The notes: generated from the letters alone by a model not told the origin. 58,612 nt of DNA from Rhizobium sp. Root483D2 (GCF_001426685.1 NZ_LMFB01000001.1:126134-184745), one strand, 5' to 3'; numbered from the stretch's first letter, positions 1 through 8,946 are shown. Translations and numbers: made by a program.

Positions 1-19
1 TTTTGAGCTGAATGGAGGT

Positions 20-73
20 GGCCTTCGGCCCCCCTCATCCGCCCTTCGGGCACCTTCTCCCCGCTGGGGAGAA
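20..73. repeat. Rhizobial mosaic palindromic repeat
   Basis: Three short hairpins lie back to back: GGCC-TTC-GGCC at 20-30, GCCC-TTC-GGGC at 41-51, and an 8-bp stem TTCTCCCC/GGGGAGAA at 55-62 and 66-73. Such GC-rich mosaics are common between genes in rhizobial genomes (the RIME-like class). This copy lies about 70 bases beyond the potI stop codon and could act as a transcript end or stabilising hairpin for the pot operon. No coding sequence is supported in bases 1-143. Confidence 0.6.
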
Positions 74-143
74 GAGGGAGGATGCCGCTTCTGCCGGGGA
101 GACGGACACCGATGTAAAACCAGGGAGCTCCGCCATCACCCCA

Positions 144-959
144 TCAATGCGCGAACGCTGCCTGCTCGTCCTTGACGCGCTGGATTTCGCGGCGGCGGGA
201 GACGACTGAGGCGATGAGGACGCCGATGGCGACGATGCCGATCAGGATGGTGCAGACGGCGTTGATCTCGGGCGTTACGCCCAGTCTCACCTGGCTATAG
301 ATCCGCATCGGCAGTGTCGTGGCGCCGGGGCCGGAGGTGAAGCTTGATATCACCAGATCGTCGAGCGACAGCGTAAACGCCAGCACCCAGCCGGAAAAGA
401 CGGCAGGCGCGATCACCGGCAAGGTCACCTGCAGGAAGGTGGCGACCGGTGTTGCGCCCAGATCCATCGCGGCCTCTTCGATCGAGCGGTCGAAGCTTAG
501 GAGCCTTGACTGCACGACGACGGCGACGAAGCACATGGTGAAGGTGATATGCGCCAAAGTCAGCGTCCAGAAACCGCGATCAAAGCCGATGGCAACGAAG
601 AGAAGCAGCATAGAGAGGCCGGTGATCACTTCCGGCATGACCAGCGGCGCATAGATCATCCCGGAAAACAGCATGCGGCCGCGAAAGCGGGTGTAGCGCG
701 TCATGGCCAGCGCTGCCATCGTGCCGAGAACCGTCGCGACCGTTGCCGAAATCAGACCGACGCGGATCGTGACCCAGGCGGCATCGAGAAGCGCCTGGTT
801 CTGGAACAGCTGCACATACCATTTGGTCGAAAAGCCCGCCCAGACAGTCACCAGCTTGGATTCGTTGAAGGAGAAGATCACCAGAAGTACGATCGGCAGA
901 TAGAGAAAGGCAAAACCGATGACGATCGAGGCGATATTGAAACGGGACCAGCGCTGCAT
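144..959 (-). CDS. potI: Putrescine ABC transporter permease PotI
   Basis: This 271-residue inner-membrane permease forms the second half of the channel of a polyamine importer. About six hydrophobic segments are visible. The EAA loop that contacts the ATPase is at about residues 160-180 (EEAAMDLGATP). An N-terminal membrane helix starts near residue 10. It is the last gene of potFGHI, two bases after potH, so the two genes are probably translationally coupled. Length and order match the PotI/PotC family. PotI (putrescine) is preferred over PotC (spermidine) because the binding protein is PotF-like. Confidence 0.9.
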   Translation of the reverse strand: MQRWSRFNIASIVIGFAFLYLPIVLLVIFSFNESKLVTVWAGFSTKWYVQLFQNQALLDAAWVTIRVGLISATVATVLGTMAALAMTRYTRFRGRMLFSGMIYAPLVMPEVITGLSMLLLFVAIGFDRGFWTLTLAHITFTMCFVAVVVQSRLLSFDRSIEEAAMDLGATPVATFLQVTLPVIAPAVFSGWVLAFTLSLDDLVISSFTSGPGATTLPMRIYSQVRLGVTPEINAVCTILIGIVAIGVLIASVVSRRREIQRVKDEQAAFAH

Positions 960-961
960 GA

Positions 962-1873
962 CTATCTCCCCTCGCTATCGGCTTTGGACTGGGCATGCTG
1001 GAAGAACATGATCGGCACCACCAGGATGAGCAGCAGAATGGTCGCCACGGCCGCGGAAACCGGCCAGTCGCGGTTGGCGTTGAATTCGTTCCACAGCGTC
1101 TTGCCGATCATCAGCGTTTCGGAGCCGCCGAGCAGATCCGGGATGACGAATTCGCCGACGGCCGGGATGAAGACCAGCATGCAGCCGGCCACCACGCCGG
1201 GCATCGACAGCGGGAATGTCACCCGCCAGAACGCGCGGATCGGCGTGCAGCCGAGATCCTGGGCGGCTTCCGTCAGGCTGTGATCCATCTTTTCCAGCGA
1301 GGAATAGATCGGCAACACCATGAACGGCAGGTAGGAATAGACGATGCCGATATAGATCGCCCAATTGGTGTTGAGGATGATCAGCGGCTGATCGATCACG
1401 CCAAGCGTGAGCAGCAGCTGATTGAGCAGTCCTTCCGGCTTGAGAATGGCGATCCAGGCATAGACGCGGATCAGGAAGCTTGTCCAGAACGGCAGGATGA
1501 CCAGCATCAAAAGTGTCGGGCGGATCGTATTGGGCGCCTGCGCCATGCCGTAGGCCACCGGATAGGCGATCAGCAGCGTCAGGAACGTCGAGATGGCGGC
1601 AATCCAGAGGCTGGACGCATAGGCCTTGGTGTAGAGCGCGTCCTCGGTCAGCCAGACATAGTTGTCGATCGAGAACTGCTTGATATTGTCGATGAACCCG
1701 CCGATGCCGGATGCGAGGTCGAACACCGGCAGATAGGGCGGCATGGCAACCGCCGTTTCCGACAGGGAAATGCGGATGACGATGAAAAACGGTATCAGGA
1801 AGAAGAACAGCAACCAGGCATAGGGGATGATGATCACCAGCCGGTTGAACAAAGCCGATCCGAATTTTGCCAT
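962..1873 (-). CDS. potH: Putrescine ABC transporter permease PotH
   Basis: This 303-residue inner-membrane permease is the partner of PotI in the polyamine channel. It has an N-terminal membrane helix at about residues 13-35, a periplasmic stretch of about 60 residues, then five more helices. The EAA loop (TEAAQDLGCTP) lies at about residues 205-215. It is four bases downstream of potG and two bases upstream of potI. The long first periplasmic loop is usual for PotH/PotB. Nothing looks damaged. Confidence 0.9.
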   Translation of the reverse strand: MAKFGSALFNRLVIIIPYAWLLFFFLIPFFIVIRISLSETAVAMPPYLPVFDLASGIGGFIDNIKQFSIDNYVWLTEDALYTKAYASSLWIAAISTFLTLLIAYPVAYGMAQAPNTIRPTLLMLVILPFWTSFLIRVYAWIAILKPEGLLNQLLLTLGVIDQPLIILNTNWAIYIGIVYSYLPFMVLPIYSSLEKMDHSLTEAAQDLGCTPIRAFWRVTFPLSMPGVVAGCMLVFIPAVGEFVIPDLLGGSETLMIGKTLWNEFNANRDWPVSAAVATILLLILVVPIMFFQHAQSKADSEGR

Positions 1874-1877
1874 GGCC

Positions 1878-3023
1878 TCAATCCTTCAGCACGACGCCGG
1901 CATTTTCATCGAACGAAATCCAGACTTCCTGATCGTAGCCCAGCGGGTCCTCGACGGCGCGCACGGCGTTGAGCGAGGAGGCCTTGATCACCTTGCCATC
2001 CTTCAGCTTGACGTGGAAAACCGTCATGTCGCCGAGATAGCCGATATCCCAGATTTCGCCCTGCGCAGCATTGAGCGGTGCACAGGCCGGCTGGTCGCGG
2101 CCGACGCGGATTTTTTCAGGGCGCACGGCAAAGCCGGCCTTGGCGCCGATGGCGGGCGGTTCGGTGGAGGCGACGCGGACCGTGAAGCCGCTCTGCGTTG
2201 CGATCTCGACGGTGCCGTTGCCGGCAGCGGAGACCGTGCCGTCGAAAATATTCACGTCGCCGATGAAATCGGCCACGAAACGGGAATTGGGCGCCTCATA
2301 GATTTCCGGCGGGGTCGCCACCTGCACGACCTTGCCATGCGCCATGACGGCGATGCGGTCGGCCATGGTCATCGCCTCTTCCTGGTCATGGGTGACGACG
2401 ACGAAGGTGAGGCCGAGTTCCTGCTGCAGATCCATCAGTTCGAACTGGGTTTCCTCGCGCAGCTTCTTGTCGAGCGCGCCAAGCGGCTCGTCCAGCAGAA
2501 GCACCTTCGGGCGCTTGGCAAGCGACCGGGCGAGCGCCACGCGCTGCCGCTGGCCGCCGGAGAGCTGGTGCGGCTTGCGCTTGGCGAACTTGTCGAGCTT
2601 GACCAGTTTCAGCATCTGCTCGACACGCGCAGCAATATCGGCCTTCGGCATGCCGTCCTGTTTCAGGCCAAAGGCGATGTTGTTTTCGACCGTCATATGC
2701 GGAAACAGCGCATAGGACTGGAACATCATGTTGACCGGCCGCTTGTAGGGCGGGATGCCGGCAAGGCTCTGGCCGTCGAGGATGATCTCGCCGGAGGTCG
2801 GCTGTTCGAAACCGGCCAGCATGCGCAAAAGCGTTGACTTGCCGCAGCCGGATGCTCCCAGAAGCGCGAAGAATTCGCGCGGATAGATATTGAGCGAGAG
2901 ATCATCGACCGCAACGAAATCACCGAACTTCTTGGTGACATTCTTGACGGCGATGAAGGGCACGGAATTGGGATCGGCCCAAGGAGCAAAGGAACGCCGG
3001 ATACTGCCAAGTGACTTCATCAT
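1878..3023 (-). CDS. potG: Putrescine ABC transporter ATP-binding protein PotG
   Basis: This 381-residue cytoplasmic ATPase powers the PotHI permease. Walker A is GASGCGKST near residue 57, the signature LSGGQRQRV near 155, Walker B VLLLDEP near 175, and the H-loop THDQEE near 211. The last 120 residues form the TOBE-like regulatory domain of the polyamine/sulfate/iron importer group. Two ATG codons in a row (3023 and 3020) could each be the start, and a GGGGAT ribosome site precedes both. A terminator-like hairpin separates it from potF, so it is probably expressed below the binding protein. Confidence 0.9.
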   Translation of the reverse strand: MMKSLGSIRRSFAPWADPNSVPFIAVKNVTKKFGDFVAVDDLSLNIYPREFFALLGASGCGKSTLLRMLAGFEQPTSGEIILDGQSLAGIPPYKRPVNMMFQSYALFPHMTVENNIAFGLKQDGMPKADIAARVEQMLKLVKLDKFAKRKPHQLSGGQRQRVALARSLAKRPKVLLLDEPLGALDKKLREETQFELMDLQQELGLTFVVVTHDQEEAMTMADRIAVMAHGKVVQVATPPEIYEAPNSRFVADFIGDVNIFDGTVSAAGNGTVEIATQSGFTVRVASTEPPAIGAKAGFAVRPEKIRVGRDQPACAPLNAAQGEIWDIGYLGDMTVFHVKLKDGKVIKASSLNAVRAVEDPLGYDQEVWISFDENAGVVLKD

Positions 3024-3075
3024 CTATCCCCGAATGACTTGCACGAACGGCGCCGTCCCCAGCGCCACAAAAGAA

Positions 3076-3102
3076 AATTGCCCGGATGAGGTCCGGGCAA
3101 TT
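3076..3102 (-). terminator. Hairpin between potF and potG
   Basis: A perfect 11-bp stem (AATTGCCCGGA at 3076-3086 with its complement at 3092-3102) has a five-base loop and lies 9 bases after the potF stop. Read on the minus strand, the stem runs into a T-rich stretch, as in an intrinsic terminator. Inside an operon it probably lets only part of the transcription reach potGHI, and it would protect the potF message. Confidence 0.8.
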
Positions 3103-3111
3103 CTTTTCGAC

Positions 3112-4206
3112 TTACTGGCCGGTGACCACTTTGGTCCACATGCGCGTTAGCACGCGCTGCTCTCTTGCATCGAAGGGCGTCGTCGTGAAGAGCTTCTTCA
3201 TGACATCCTCCGGCGGATAGATCGCGGTGTCGCCCATCACGTCCTTGCTGACGAACTGTTGGGAGGCCTTGTTGCCGTTGGCGTAGAACACCACGTCGCT
3301 CGCCTTGGCAATGACTTCCGGCTTCATGATGTAATTCAGGAATTCATGCGCTTCGGCGACATGCGGCGCATCGGCTGGAATGGCCATGACGTCGAACCAC
3401 ATCTGCGCGCCCGTCGACGGAATGGAATAATCAACGGTCACACCGGCCTTGGCTTCGGCGGCACGGTCGCGTGCCTGGAAGATATCGCCGGAATAGCCCA
3501 AGGCCAGGCAGATATCGCCGTTGGCGAGCGCATTGATATATTCCGAGGAGTGAAACTTGCGGATGTTCGGGCGGATTTTCAGCAGCAGCTCTTCGGCCTT
3601 GGCCAGATCTTCCGGCGCATGGCTGTCGGGATTGAGGCCGAGATAAAGCAGGACGCTCGGCACGACATCGGTCGGCGAATCGAGAACCTGAATACCGCAA
3701 TCCTTGAACTTAGCGGCCAGTTCCGGCTTGAAAAGCACATCCCATGTGGGCTTCTCGTCGGTGCCGAGGATTTGTTTCACCTTCTCGACATTATAGCCAA
3801 GGCCGGTCGTGCCCCACATATAGTCGATCGCGTATTCGTTGCCCGGATCGTAGGTGGCGACGCGCGTGGTGATTTCGTCCCACATATTGGAAAGATTGGG
3901 CAGCTTCGACTTGTCGAGTTTCTGGAAGACGCCGGCCGCGATCTGACGCTGCAGGAAGGTTGCGGTCGGCACGACGACATCATAGCCGGTGCCGCCGGCG
4001 AGCAGCTTGGTTTCGAGGATCTCGTTGCTGTCGAAGACGTCATAGACGACCTTGATGCCGGTTTCCTTGGTGAAATCCTCCAGGATCGACGCATCGATAT
4101 AATCGGACCAGTTGTAGATATTGACCACGCGCTCCTGCGCGGTGGCAATCGTTGCGGACCCGGAAAGGATCAACGCGGCAAAGGCTGTGGCAATCGTACG
4201 CGACAT
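3112..4206 (-). CDS. potF: Periplasmic putrescine-binding protein PotF
   Basis: This is the periplasmic solute-binding protein that delivers polyamine to PotGHI. The ATG at 4206 is chosen because an AAGGGGA ribosome site stands just before it and it gives a clean signal peptide (MSRTIATAFAALILSGSATIATAQ). An upstream in-frame ATG at 4314 would add 36 charged, unlikely residues. The mature start (VNIYNWSDYID) and the ETKLLAGGTGYDVV segment are typical of PotF/PotD. At 364 residues the length is normal. It leads the operon potF-potG-potH-potI. Confidence 0.9.
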   Translation of the reverse strand: MSRTIATAFAALILSGSATIATAQERVVNIYNWSDYIDASILEDFTKETGIKVVYDVFDSNEILETKLLAGGTGYDVVVPTATFLQRQIAAGVFQKLDKSKLPNLSNMWDEITTRVATYDPGNEYAIDYMWGTTGLGYNVEKVKQILGTDEKPTWDVLFKPELAAKFKDCGIQVLDSPTDVVPSVLLYLGLNPDSHAPEDLAKAEELLLKIRPNIRKFHSSEYINALANGDICLALGYSGDIFQARDRAAEAKAGVTVDYSIPSTGAQMWFDVMAIPADAPHVAEAHEFLNYIMKPEVIAKASDVVFYANGNKASQQFVSKDVMGDTAIYPPEDVMKKLFTTTPFDAREQRVLTRMWTKVVTGQ

Positions 4207-4549
4207 AGAATTCCCCTTGGTTTTATCGGAACAGTCCGGGCGGCCGCCGTCGCCTGCCTGTCTGTCCCTCCGTATGCGCGTTTGGAAGTTAGGCATGTTT
4301 TCAAACAACCACAAGCGCTTTTACTGGCCCAAGCAGAACCATTCGGTGCACTGCCAAATTTTAGCGCTTCCTGCAAAAAGCCGAATCTTTTCAGTGCACC
4401 ATCGCGGCCTGCGCGCCCGGCGGCCCGCATCCCAGCGCCGGTTAACCATAAGCGCAGATCGCGCGTGGAACACGGCGTTTACGATTGCTTAACCATGTGC
4501 GGAATGCGATTTTGCGCAGAGAAGGTTATGCGTTTCGGAGTTGGCCGTC
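4207..4549. other. Divergent intergenic region, potF / desaturase
   Basis: These 343 bases separate two divergent genes and must hold both promoters. Several overlapping open frames exist on both strands, but none has a ribosome site and a recognisable product. No strong palindrome or repeat was seen. A GGAG ribosome site for the desaturase lies at 4537-4540. Confidence 0.5.
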
Positions 4550-5503
4550 ATGAATGTGAAGTCGCAGCGGATCGATCCACGGGAATTGAAGCGGCTGTCG
4601 GTGCTGCAATCTCACAGGACGCTTCTGGCCATCGGTTTCGACTGGGCGTTGATTGCAAGCGCCATCGCCTTCAGCAAATATATGCAGCATCCCCTCGCCT
4701 ATATCGCAGCGGTGCTTATCATTGCCGGACGCATGCATGCCTTCGGCTGCCTGATGCATGAGGCCGCCCACTACCGCATCATCAAGAACCGCAAGGTCAG
4801 CGACTGGATGAGCGATCTGCTGCTCGCATGGCCGATCATGGCGACGGTCGATGGCTACCGGATGAACCATCTTGTCCATCACCAGCATACCAATACCGAC
4901 GAGGATCCCGATTGGGCCGCCAAGCTCGGCATGACGCAATTCACCTTCCCGCAGAAAGTCTGGCGCGGCGTGGTGCAGCTGCTCGGCTATCTCGTGGCAA
5001 TCAATTCGGTGCGCGATATCCTGCACATGGCCAAGCGCATTGCCAAGCATGACCGCTCGACCCGGACCTACAAGCTCCTGCGCATCAGCTTCTATATCGC
5101 CGCCGCAGTGATCTTCTCGGTCTTCGGGCTCTGGACCGACGTCACGCTCTACTGGCTGGTGCCGTTCTTCACCTTCTTCTGCCTGTTCCTCTATGTCCGC
5201 AGCGTTGCCGAGCATTTCGGCAGCATGGATTATTCCGACGAACTGGGCAGCTCGCGCACCGTCTATCCCCATCTCTGGGAAAAGCTGTTCTTTGCGCCCC
5301 ACAACATCAACTATCACCTGGAACATCATCTTTATCCGGGCGTGCCCTATTACAACCTGCCGGAACTGCACGCGGTGCTGATGACAAACCCGAATTACGC
5401 CAGCCGGGCGCACATTACACGAGGCTATACGACAGGGCTTGCTTCGGAATGCTTTGCCCCGAATGCGCCGCTGCTTCCGGCGCATCATCCTGTCAGTTAC
5501 TGA
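4550..5503 (+). CDS. Membrane fatty acid desaturase
   Basis: This integral membrane di-iron desaturase or hydroxylase acts on acyl chains or a related lipid. The three histidine boxes that bind iron are visible: HEAAH at residues 70-74, HLVHHQH at 107-113, and HLEHH near 270 with the preceding HNINYH. Paired hydrophobic segments lie between them. The ATG at 4550 (317 residues) is preferred over the TTG at 4541, because GGAG at 4537-4540 leaves proper spacing only for the ATG. It stands alone, divergent from potF and convergent with the next gene (8-base gap). The substrate cannot be told from sequence; carotenoid or sphingolipid-type hydroxylases share these boxes. Confidence 0.85.
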   Translation: MNVKSQRIDPRELKRLSVLQSHRTLLAIGFDWALIASAIAFSKYMQHPLAYIAAVLIIAGRMHAFGCLMHEAAHYRIIKNRKVSDWMSDLLLAWPIMATVDGYRMNHLVHHQHTNTDEDPDWAAKLGMTQFTFPQKVWRGVVQLLGYLVAINSVRDILHMAKRIAKHDRSTRTYKLLRISFYIAAAVIFSVFGLWTDVTLYWLVPFFTFFCLFLYVRSVAEHFGSMDYSDELGSSRTVYPHLWEKLFFAPHNINYHLEHHLYPGVPYYNLPELHAVLMTNPNYASRAHITRGYTTGLASECFAPNAPLLPAHHPVSY

Positions 5504-5511
5504 ATGGGCAG

Positions 5512-6921
5512 CTACTGAAAATCAAAGGCGCTCAGACCGGTCACCATTTCATCGAGCCCGAGCGGCCTTGTGACCGGCGGCTCAGCCCTGGCAAGACAGC
5601 CCTGCCGCTCGCAGAGACGGCAGGCGGTGCCACCGGCGACAGTTGCAAGAGGTGCGGCACCATAGACGGTTTCGCCGGCATGCGCGGCATCACAGCCGAT
5701 GAGGATCGCGGTGCGGCGGACGCGATCTTGAAAATTCGCCCGCGGACCTTCGATCGTCCGGGCGATGGTCAAAAACTCCCCGCCCCCAAAAATCTCCACC
5801 CGCTCGGCCAGCACCTGGCCAGCCTGCGCAAAGGCCGTGTGAACGTTGAGCTTGGGACAGCCGCCGCCGAAGCGCGCCTGCGGGAAACCGGATGCACCCG
5901 CCTTGCGCAGCCGGTTGCCGGCATGATCGATTTCCATCAGGAAGAACGGTAGCGCCGCAGCCCCCGGGCGTTGCAGCGTCACCAGCCGGCTGGCCGCCTG
6001 TTCGAAGGAGACCTGGAAGCGGGCGCTCAACACGTCGATATCGTATTTCGCCCGCTGTGCTGCGGCGAGAAAGCCAGCGTATGGCATCATGACCGCATGC
6101 GCCGCATACCGCGCCAGCTCGAAACGGCCGATACGGCGCGCCTCGCCAGTGGAAAATGCCAGCTGCTGCAGATCGGCGGCGATGGCTTGCGGAAACGCAA
6201 TCTGCGCCGCCTCCATGGCGATTTCGCGGAGCTGGTCCTGCGCCGACAGACGCTCCGACAGGAACAGCCGCATGGAATGACGATCAAAGCGGCGGCGCAG
6301 GTCCGGCATGACATGCACGGGCAGTGTGCGCACCGTCAGGCCGTGCTCCTTGCGCAGAAAGCCTTTCAGCGCTCCAGCAAGGTCTTCGCCGGGGGAAAGC
6401 TGCGCATGGAAGGCCTCTGCGGCCTCGTCTGTATCAGCGAAATGATGGGGCCGGCTTTCGAAGATGTCGCGCACCTCATCCATCGGCAGGCGCGCGTCCG
6501 ACAATGCCGCCATATGGCCCTGATCGGATAAAAGCGCGCTCAGGTCCTTCAGCCGCAACGACTGTTCGCGGTAGGCGCGGTACAGTTTGAGAACGCCGAT
6601 CGCGGCGTTGGGGGCAGCCTCCGCCACCTCGATCAATTCCTGATCGCCCGGCAGCTCGCCCGAGAGCAGCGGATCGGCAAACACTTCGCGCAACTGCGTG
6701 ACGCTGCCGGTCGCCTCCCCCTGCAGCTCGTCGAGATCGACCTTGTAGACCGAGGAGAGCTTTAATAGCAGCTGCACCGTCAACGGACGCTGGTTGCGCT
6801 CGATCAGGTTGAGATAGGACGGCGAGATGCCAAGCGCTTCGGCCATCGCCGTCTGCGTCAGCGACAACCCATTGCGGATCCGCCGCACGCGAGCCCCTGC
6901 AAAAATCTTGTTCTCAGCCAT
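5512..6921 (-). CDS. XRE-family regulator of aceA (ScfR/RamB-like)
   Basis: This 469-residue cytoplasmic transcription factor has a helix-turn-helix of the XRE type at about residues 8-62 (LTQTAMAEALGISPSYLNLIERNQR). A middle region matches the M78/IrrE-like domain but lacks an HExxH metal site. The C-terminal domain is of the short-chain acyl-CoA-sensing type and ends in a cysteine motif (CRLCERQGC near residue 440). In known relatives such as RamB and MccR, the C-terminal domain senses a carbon-metabolism intermediate and the protein controls glyoxylate-cycle or propionate genes. It diverges from aceA and the shared region is full of likely operator boxes, so control of aceA and of itself is a reasonable inference. 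Confidence 0.85.
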   Translation of the reverse strand: MAENKIFAGARVRRIRNGLSLTQTAMAEALGISPSYLNLIERNQRPLTVQLLLKLSSVYKVDLDELQGEATGSVTQLREVFADPLLSGELPGDQELIEVAEAAPNAAIGVLKLYRAYREQSLRLKDLSALLSDQGHMAALSDARLPMDEVRDIFESRPHHFADTDEAAEAFHAQLSPGEDLAGALKGFLRKEHGLTVRTLPVHVMPDLRRRFDRHSMRLFLSERLSAQDQLREIAMEAAQIAFPQAIAADLQQLAFSTGEARRIGRFELARYAAHAVMMPYAGFLAAAQRAKYDIDVLSARFQVSFEQAASRLVTLQRPGAAALPFFLMEIDHAGNRLRKAGASGFPQARFGGGCPKLNVHTAFAQAGQVLAERVEIFGGGEFLTIARTIEGPRANFQDRVRRTAILIGCDAAHAGETVYGAAPLATVAGGTACRLCERQGCLARAEPPVTRPLGLDEMVTGLSAFDFQ

Positions 6922-6928
6922 TTGTCAC

Positions 6929-7073
6929 GCCTTTTACAATTTAGCCAGGCCGGCGGTCTTTACAGTATTTACAAAATTACAAAGGGCCATTGTAAAAGGC
7001 AAGACATGATAACCCTTTTGAATGCAGCAAAAATCCTTTTGTTCTGGCGGGTTTGTGCAGGGCACTGTAAAAC
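6929..7073. promoter_or_regulatory. Control region with TTTACA/TGTAAA boxes
   Basis: A perfect 12-bp inverted repeat is formed by GCCTTTTACAAT at 6929-6940 and ATTGTAAAAGGC at 6989-7000. Between the arms are TTTACAGTA at 6959-6967 and TTTACAAAA at 6968-6976, and a further CTGTAAAAC lies at 7065-7073. The boxes begin 8 bases from the regulator start and end 77 bases before aceA. They are the natural operator candidates for the divergent XRE-family regulator, covering both promoters. Confidence 0.65.
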
Positions 7074-7150
7074 AGGTCACATCAGATCGCCGATCGAGAC
7101 ACCTTTAAACGAAAGTCTTATCTGTCTCGAAACATTGCAGGAGGAAACTT

Positions 7151-8440
7151 ATGACTGATTTTTACAATCTCGTTCCCGGCGCCCCGCAGGGCCGTTTCGA
7201 CAGCCTCGATCGCCCTTATACTGCCGAGGACGTCACGCGGCTGCGCGGCTCCGTCCAGATCCGCCACACGCTGGCCGAGATGGGCGCGAACCGGTTGTGG
7301 AAGCTGATCCACGAGGAGGATTTCGTCAATGCGCTGGGCGCGATGACGGGCAATCAGGCGATGCAGCAGGTTCGCGCCGGCCTGAAGGCCATCTATCTTT
7401 CCGGCTGGCAGGTTGCCGCCGACAGCAATACCGCCTCGTCCATGTATCCCGACCAGTCGCTTTATCCGGCCAATGCAGCCCCGGAACTGGCCAAGCGTAT
7501 CAACAGGACATTGCAGCGCGCCGACCAGATCGAAACCTCGGAGGGCAAGGGCCTTTCGGTCGATACCTGGTTTGCCCCGATCGTTGCCGATGCGGAGGCT
7601 GGCTTTGGCGGGCCGCTCAACGCTTTCGAGATCATGAAGGCGTTTATCGAGGCGGGCGCTGCCGGCGTTCACTATGAGGACCAGCTGGCATCGGAAAAGA
7701 AATGCGGCCATCTCGGCGGCAAGGTTCTGATCCCGACGGCAGCCCATATCCGCAATCTCAACGCCGCGCGCCTTGCCGCCGACGTCATGGGCACGCCGAC
7801 ACTGGTGATCGCCCGCACGGACGCCGAGGCCGCCAAGCTGCTCACATCCGATATCGACGAGCGCGACCAGCCCTTCGTCGATTACGATGCCGGCCGCACC
7901 ACGGAAGGTTTCTACCAGGTCAAGAACGGCATCGAGCCCTGCATTGCCCGCGCGATTGCCTATGCGCCCTATTGCGACCTCATCTGGATGGAGACCGGCA
8001 AGCCGGATCTCGAACAGGCCCGCAGGTTTGCCGAGGCCGTGCACAAGGTGCATCCGGGCAAGAAGCTCGCCTATAATTGCTCGCCGTCGTTCAACTGGAA
8101 GAAAAACCTCGACGACGCGACGATCGCCAAGTTCCAGCGCGAGCTGGGCACCATGGGCTACAAGTTCCAGTTCATCACCCTTGCCGGCTTCCACCAGCTG
8201 AACTTCGGCATGTTCGAACTGGCACGCGGCTACAAGGACCGGCAGATGGCTGCCTATTCGCAGCTGCAGGAGGCCGAATTCGCCGCCGAGGTCAACGGCT
8301 ACACGGCCACCAAGCATCAGCGCGAAGTCGGCACCGGCTATTTCGACGCCGTCTCGATGGCGATCACCGGTGGCAAGTCCTCGACGACAGCCATGCACGA
8401 ATCGACCGAACACGAGCAATTCCGCCCGGCGGCGGAGTAG
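7151..8440 (+). CDS. aceA: Isocitrate lyase
   Basis: This 429-residue cytoplasmic enzyme splits isocitrate into glyoxylate and succinate, the first step of the glyoxylate bypass used on acetate and fatty acids. The signature KKCGHLGGK is at residues 183-191, with catalytic Cys185. The magnesium-binding and substrate regions ([19 protein letters not shown]) are intact. A strong AGGAGG ribosome site at about 7140-7145 fixes the start. A malate synthase gene is not in the window. A palindromic element and a small protein gene follow. Confidence 0.97.
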   Translation: MTDFYNLVPGAPQGRFDSLDRPYTAEDVTRLRGSVQIRHTLAEMGANRLWKLIHEEDFVNALGAMTGNQAMQQVRAGLKAIYLSGWQVAADSNTASSMYPDQSLYPANAAPELAKRINRTLQRADQIETSEGKGLSVDTWFAPIVADAEAGFGGPLNAFEIMKAFIEAGAAGVHYEDQLASEKKCGHLGGKVLIPTAAHIRNLNAARLAADVMGTPTLVIARTDAEAAKLLTSDIDERDQPFVDYDAGRTTEGFYQVKNGIEPCIARAIAYAPYCDLIWMETGKPDLEQARRFAEAVHKVHPGKKLAYNCSPSFNWKKNLDDATIAKFQRELGTMGYKFQFITLAGFHQLNFGMFELARGYKDRQMAAYSQLQEAEFAAEVNGYTATKHQREVGTGYFDAVSMAITGGKSSTTAMHESTEHEQFRPAAE

Positions 8441-8446
8441 GCGCAA

Positions 8447-8596
8447 CCCCTCCCCAACCCCTCCCCACAAGGGGGAGGGGCTAACTTGCGGCACTTTCTG
8501 CGCTCCATCAACCACTCCAGACGTGCGGAGTTGTCTCTGGGCAGAACGGTGCGGCATGCAAGTCCCTCCCCCTTGTGGGGAGGGGTTGGGGAGGGG
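8447..8596. repeat. MITE-like palindromic element
   Basis: A perfect 33-bp inverted repeat (8447-8479 with 8564-8596) flanks 84 bases. The symmetry continues imperfectly inward (ACTTGC..GGCAC against GTGCGGCATGCAAGT). Each arm itself contains a smaller palindrome built on CCCTCCCC-ACA-AGGGGGAGGG. The size, lack of coding content and terminal inverted repeats resemble a miniature inverted-repeat element or a rhizobial intergenic mosaic. It begins 6 bases after the aceA stop and ends 39 bases before the next start codon. Open frames running through it are artefacts of the repeat. Confidence 0.8.
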
Positions 8597-8635
8597 CTCT
8601 CAACCAATCACAACATCAACCAAGGAGGAACCACC

Positions 8636-8875
8636 ATGACAGTCCAGACACGCGTCAAGGAACGGGCGGAGGAACAGTCCTCGGCTATGACACCGGAACA
8701 GCAGGCCATGATCCGCATGGTCGCCAACGACCTGCACAGGCTCAACCAGGCCGTCATGAAGGCGGTGGATGCTGGCGTTTCCGTCGAGCTTGTCCGCTCG
8801 GCCCGCCATCATGGTGGCGAAGGCAATTGGGGTGATCTGCTGATCCCGGTTATCGTCACGCAGGGACGCGGCTGA
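8636..8875 (+). CDS. Small conserved-looking cytoplasmic protein after aceA
   Basis: This 79-residue soluble protein of unknown function has the start fixed by a strong AGGAGG site at about 8623-8628. It is polar at the N terminus, then forms a predicted amphipathic helix (MIRMVANDLHRLNQAVMKAVDAG). It ends with a glycine- and histidine-rich turn (RHHGGEGNWGD) and a short hydrophobic strand (LLIPVIV). No signal peptide or membrane helix is seen. It follows aceA in the same direction but is separated by the 150-bp palindromic element, so co-expression may depend on read-through. I do not recognise the family and assign no function. Confidence 0.7.
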   Translation: MTVQTRVKERAEEQSSAMTPEQQAMIRMVANDLHRLNQAVMKAVDAGVSVELVRSARHHGGEGNWGDLLIPVIVTQGRG

Positions 8876-8946
8876 GGCATGACACCTTGTCCACAAACAT
8901 CCCGGCGGGACAAGATCCCGCCGGGATGTCGCGTTCCGGCGAAACG

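Noticed and set aside
1827..2837. Long plus-strand frame of 336 residues opposite potG
   Set aside because: It is a shadow of potG; the His/Arg/Asp-rich composition is typical of antisense frames in GC-rich DNA.
8338..8639. Open frames of 66-89 residues through the palindromic element on both strands
   Set aside because: They are produced by the repeat sequence, read SPTPPHKGEG-like on either strand, and have no ribosome sites.
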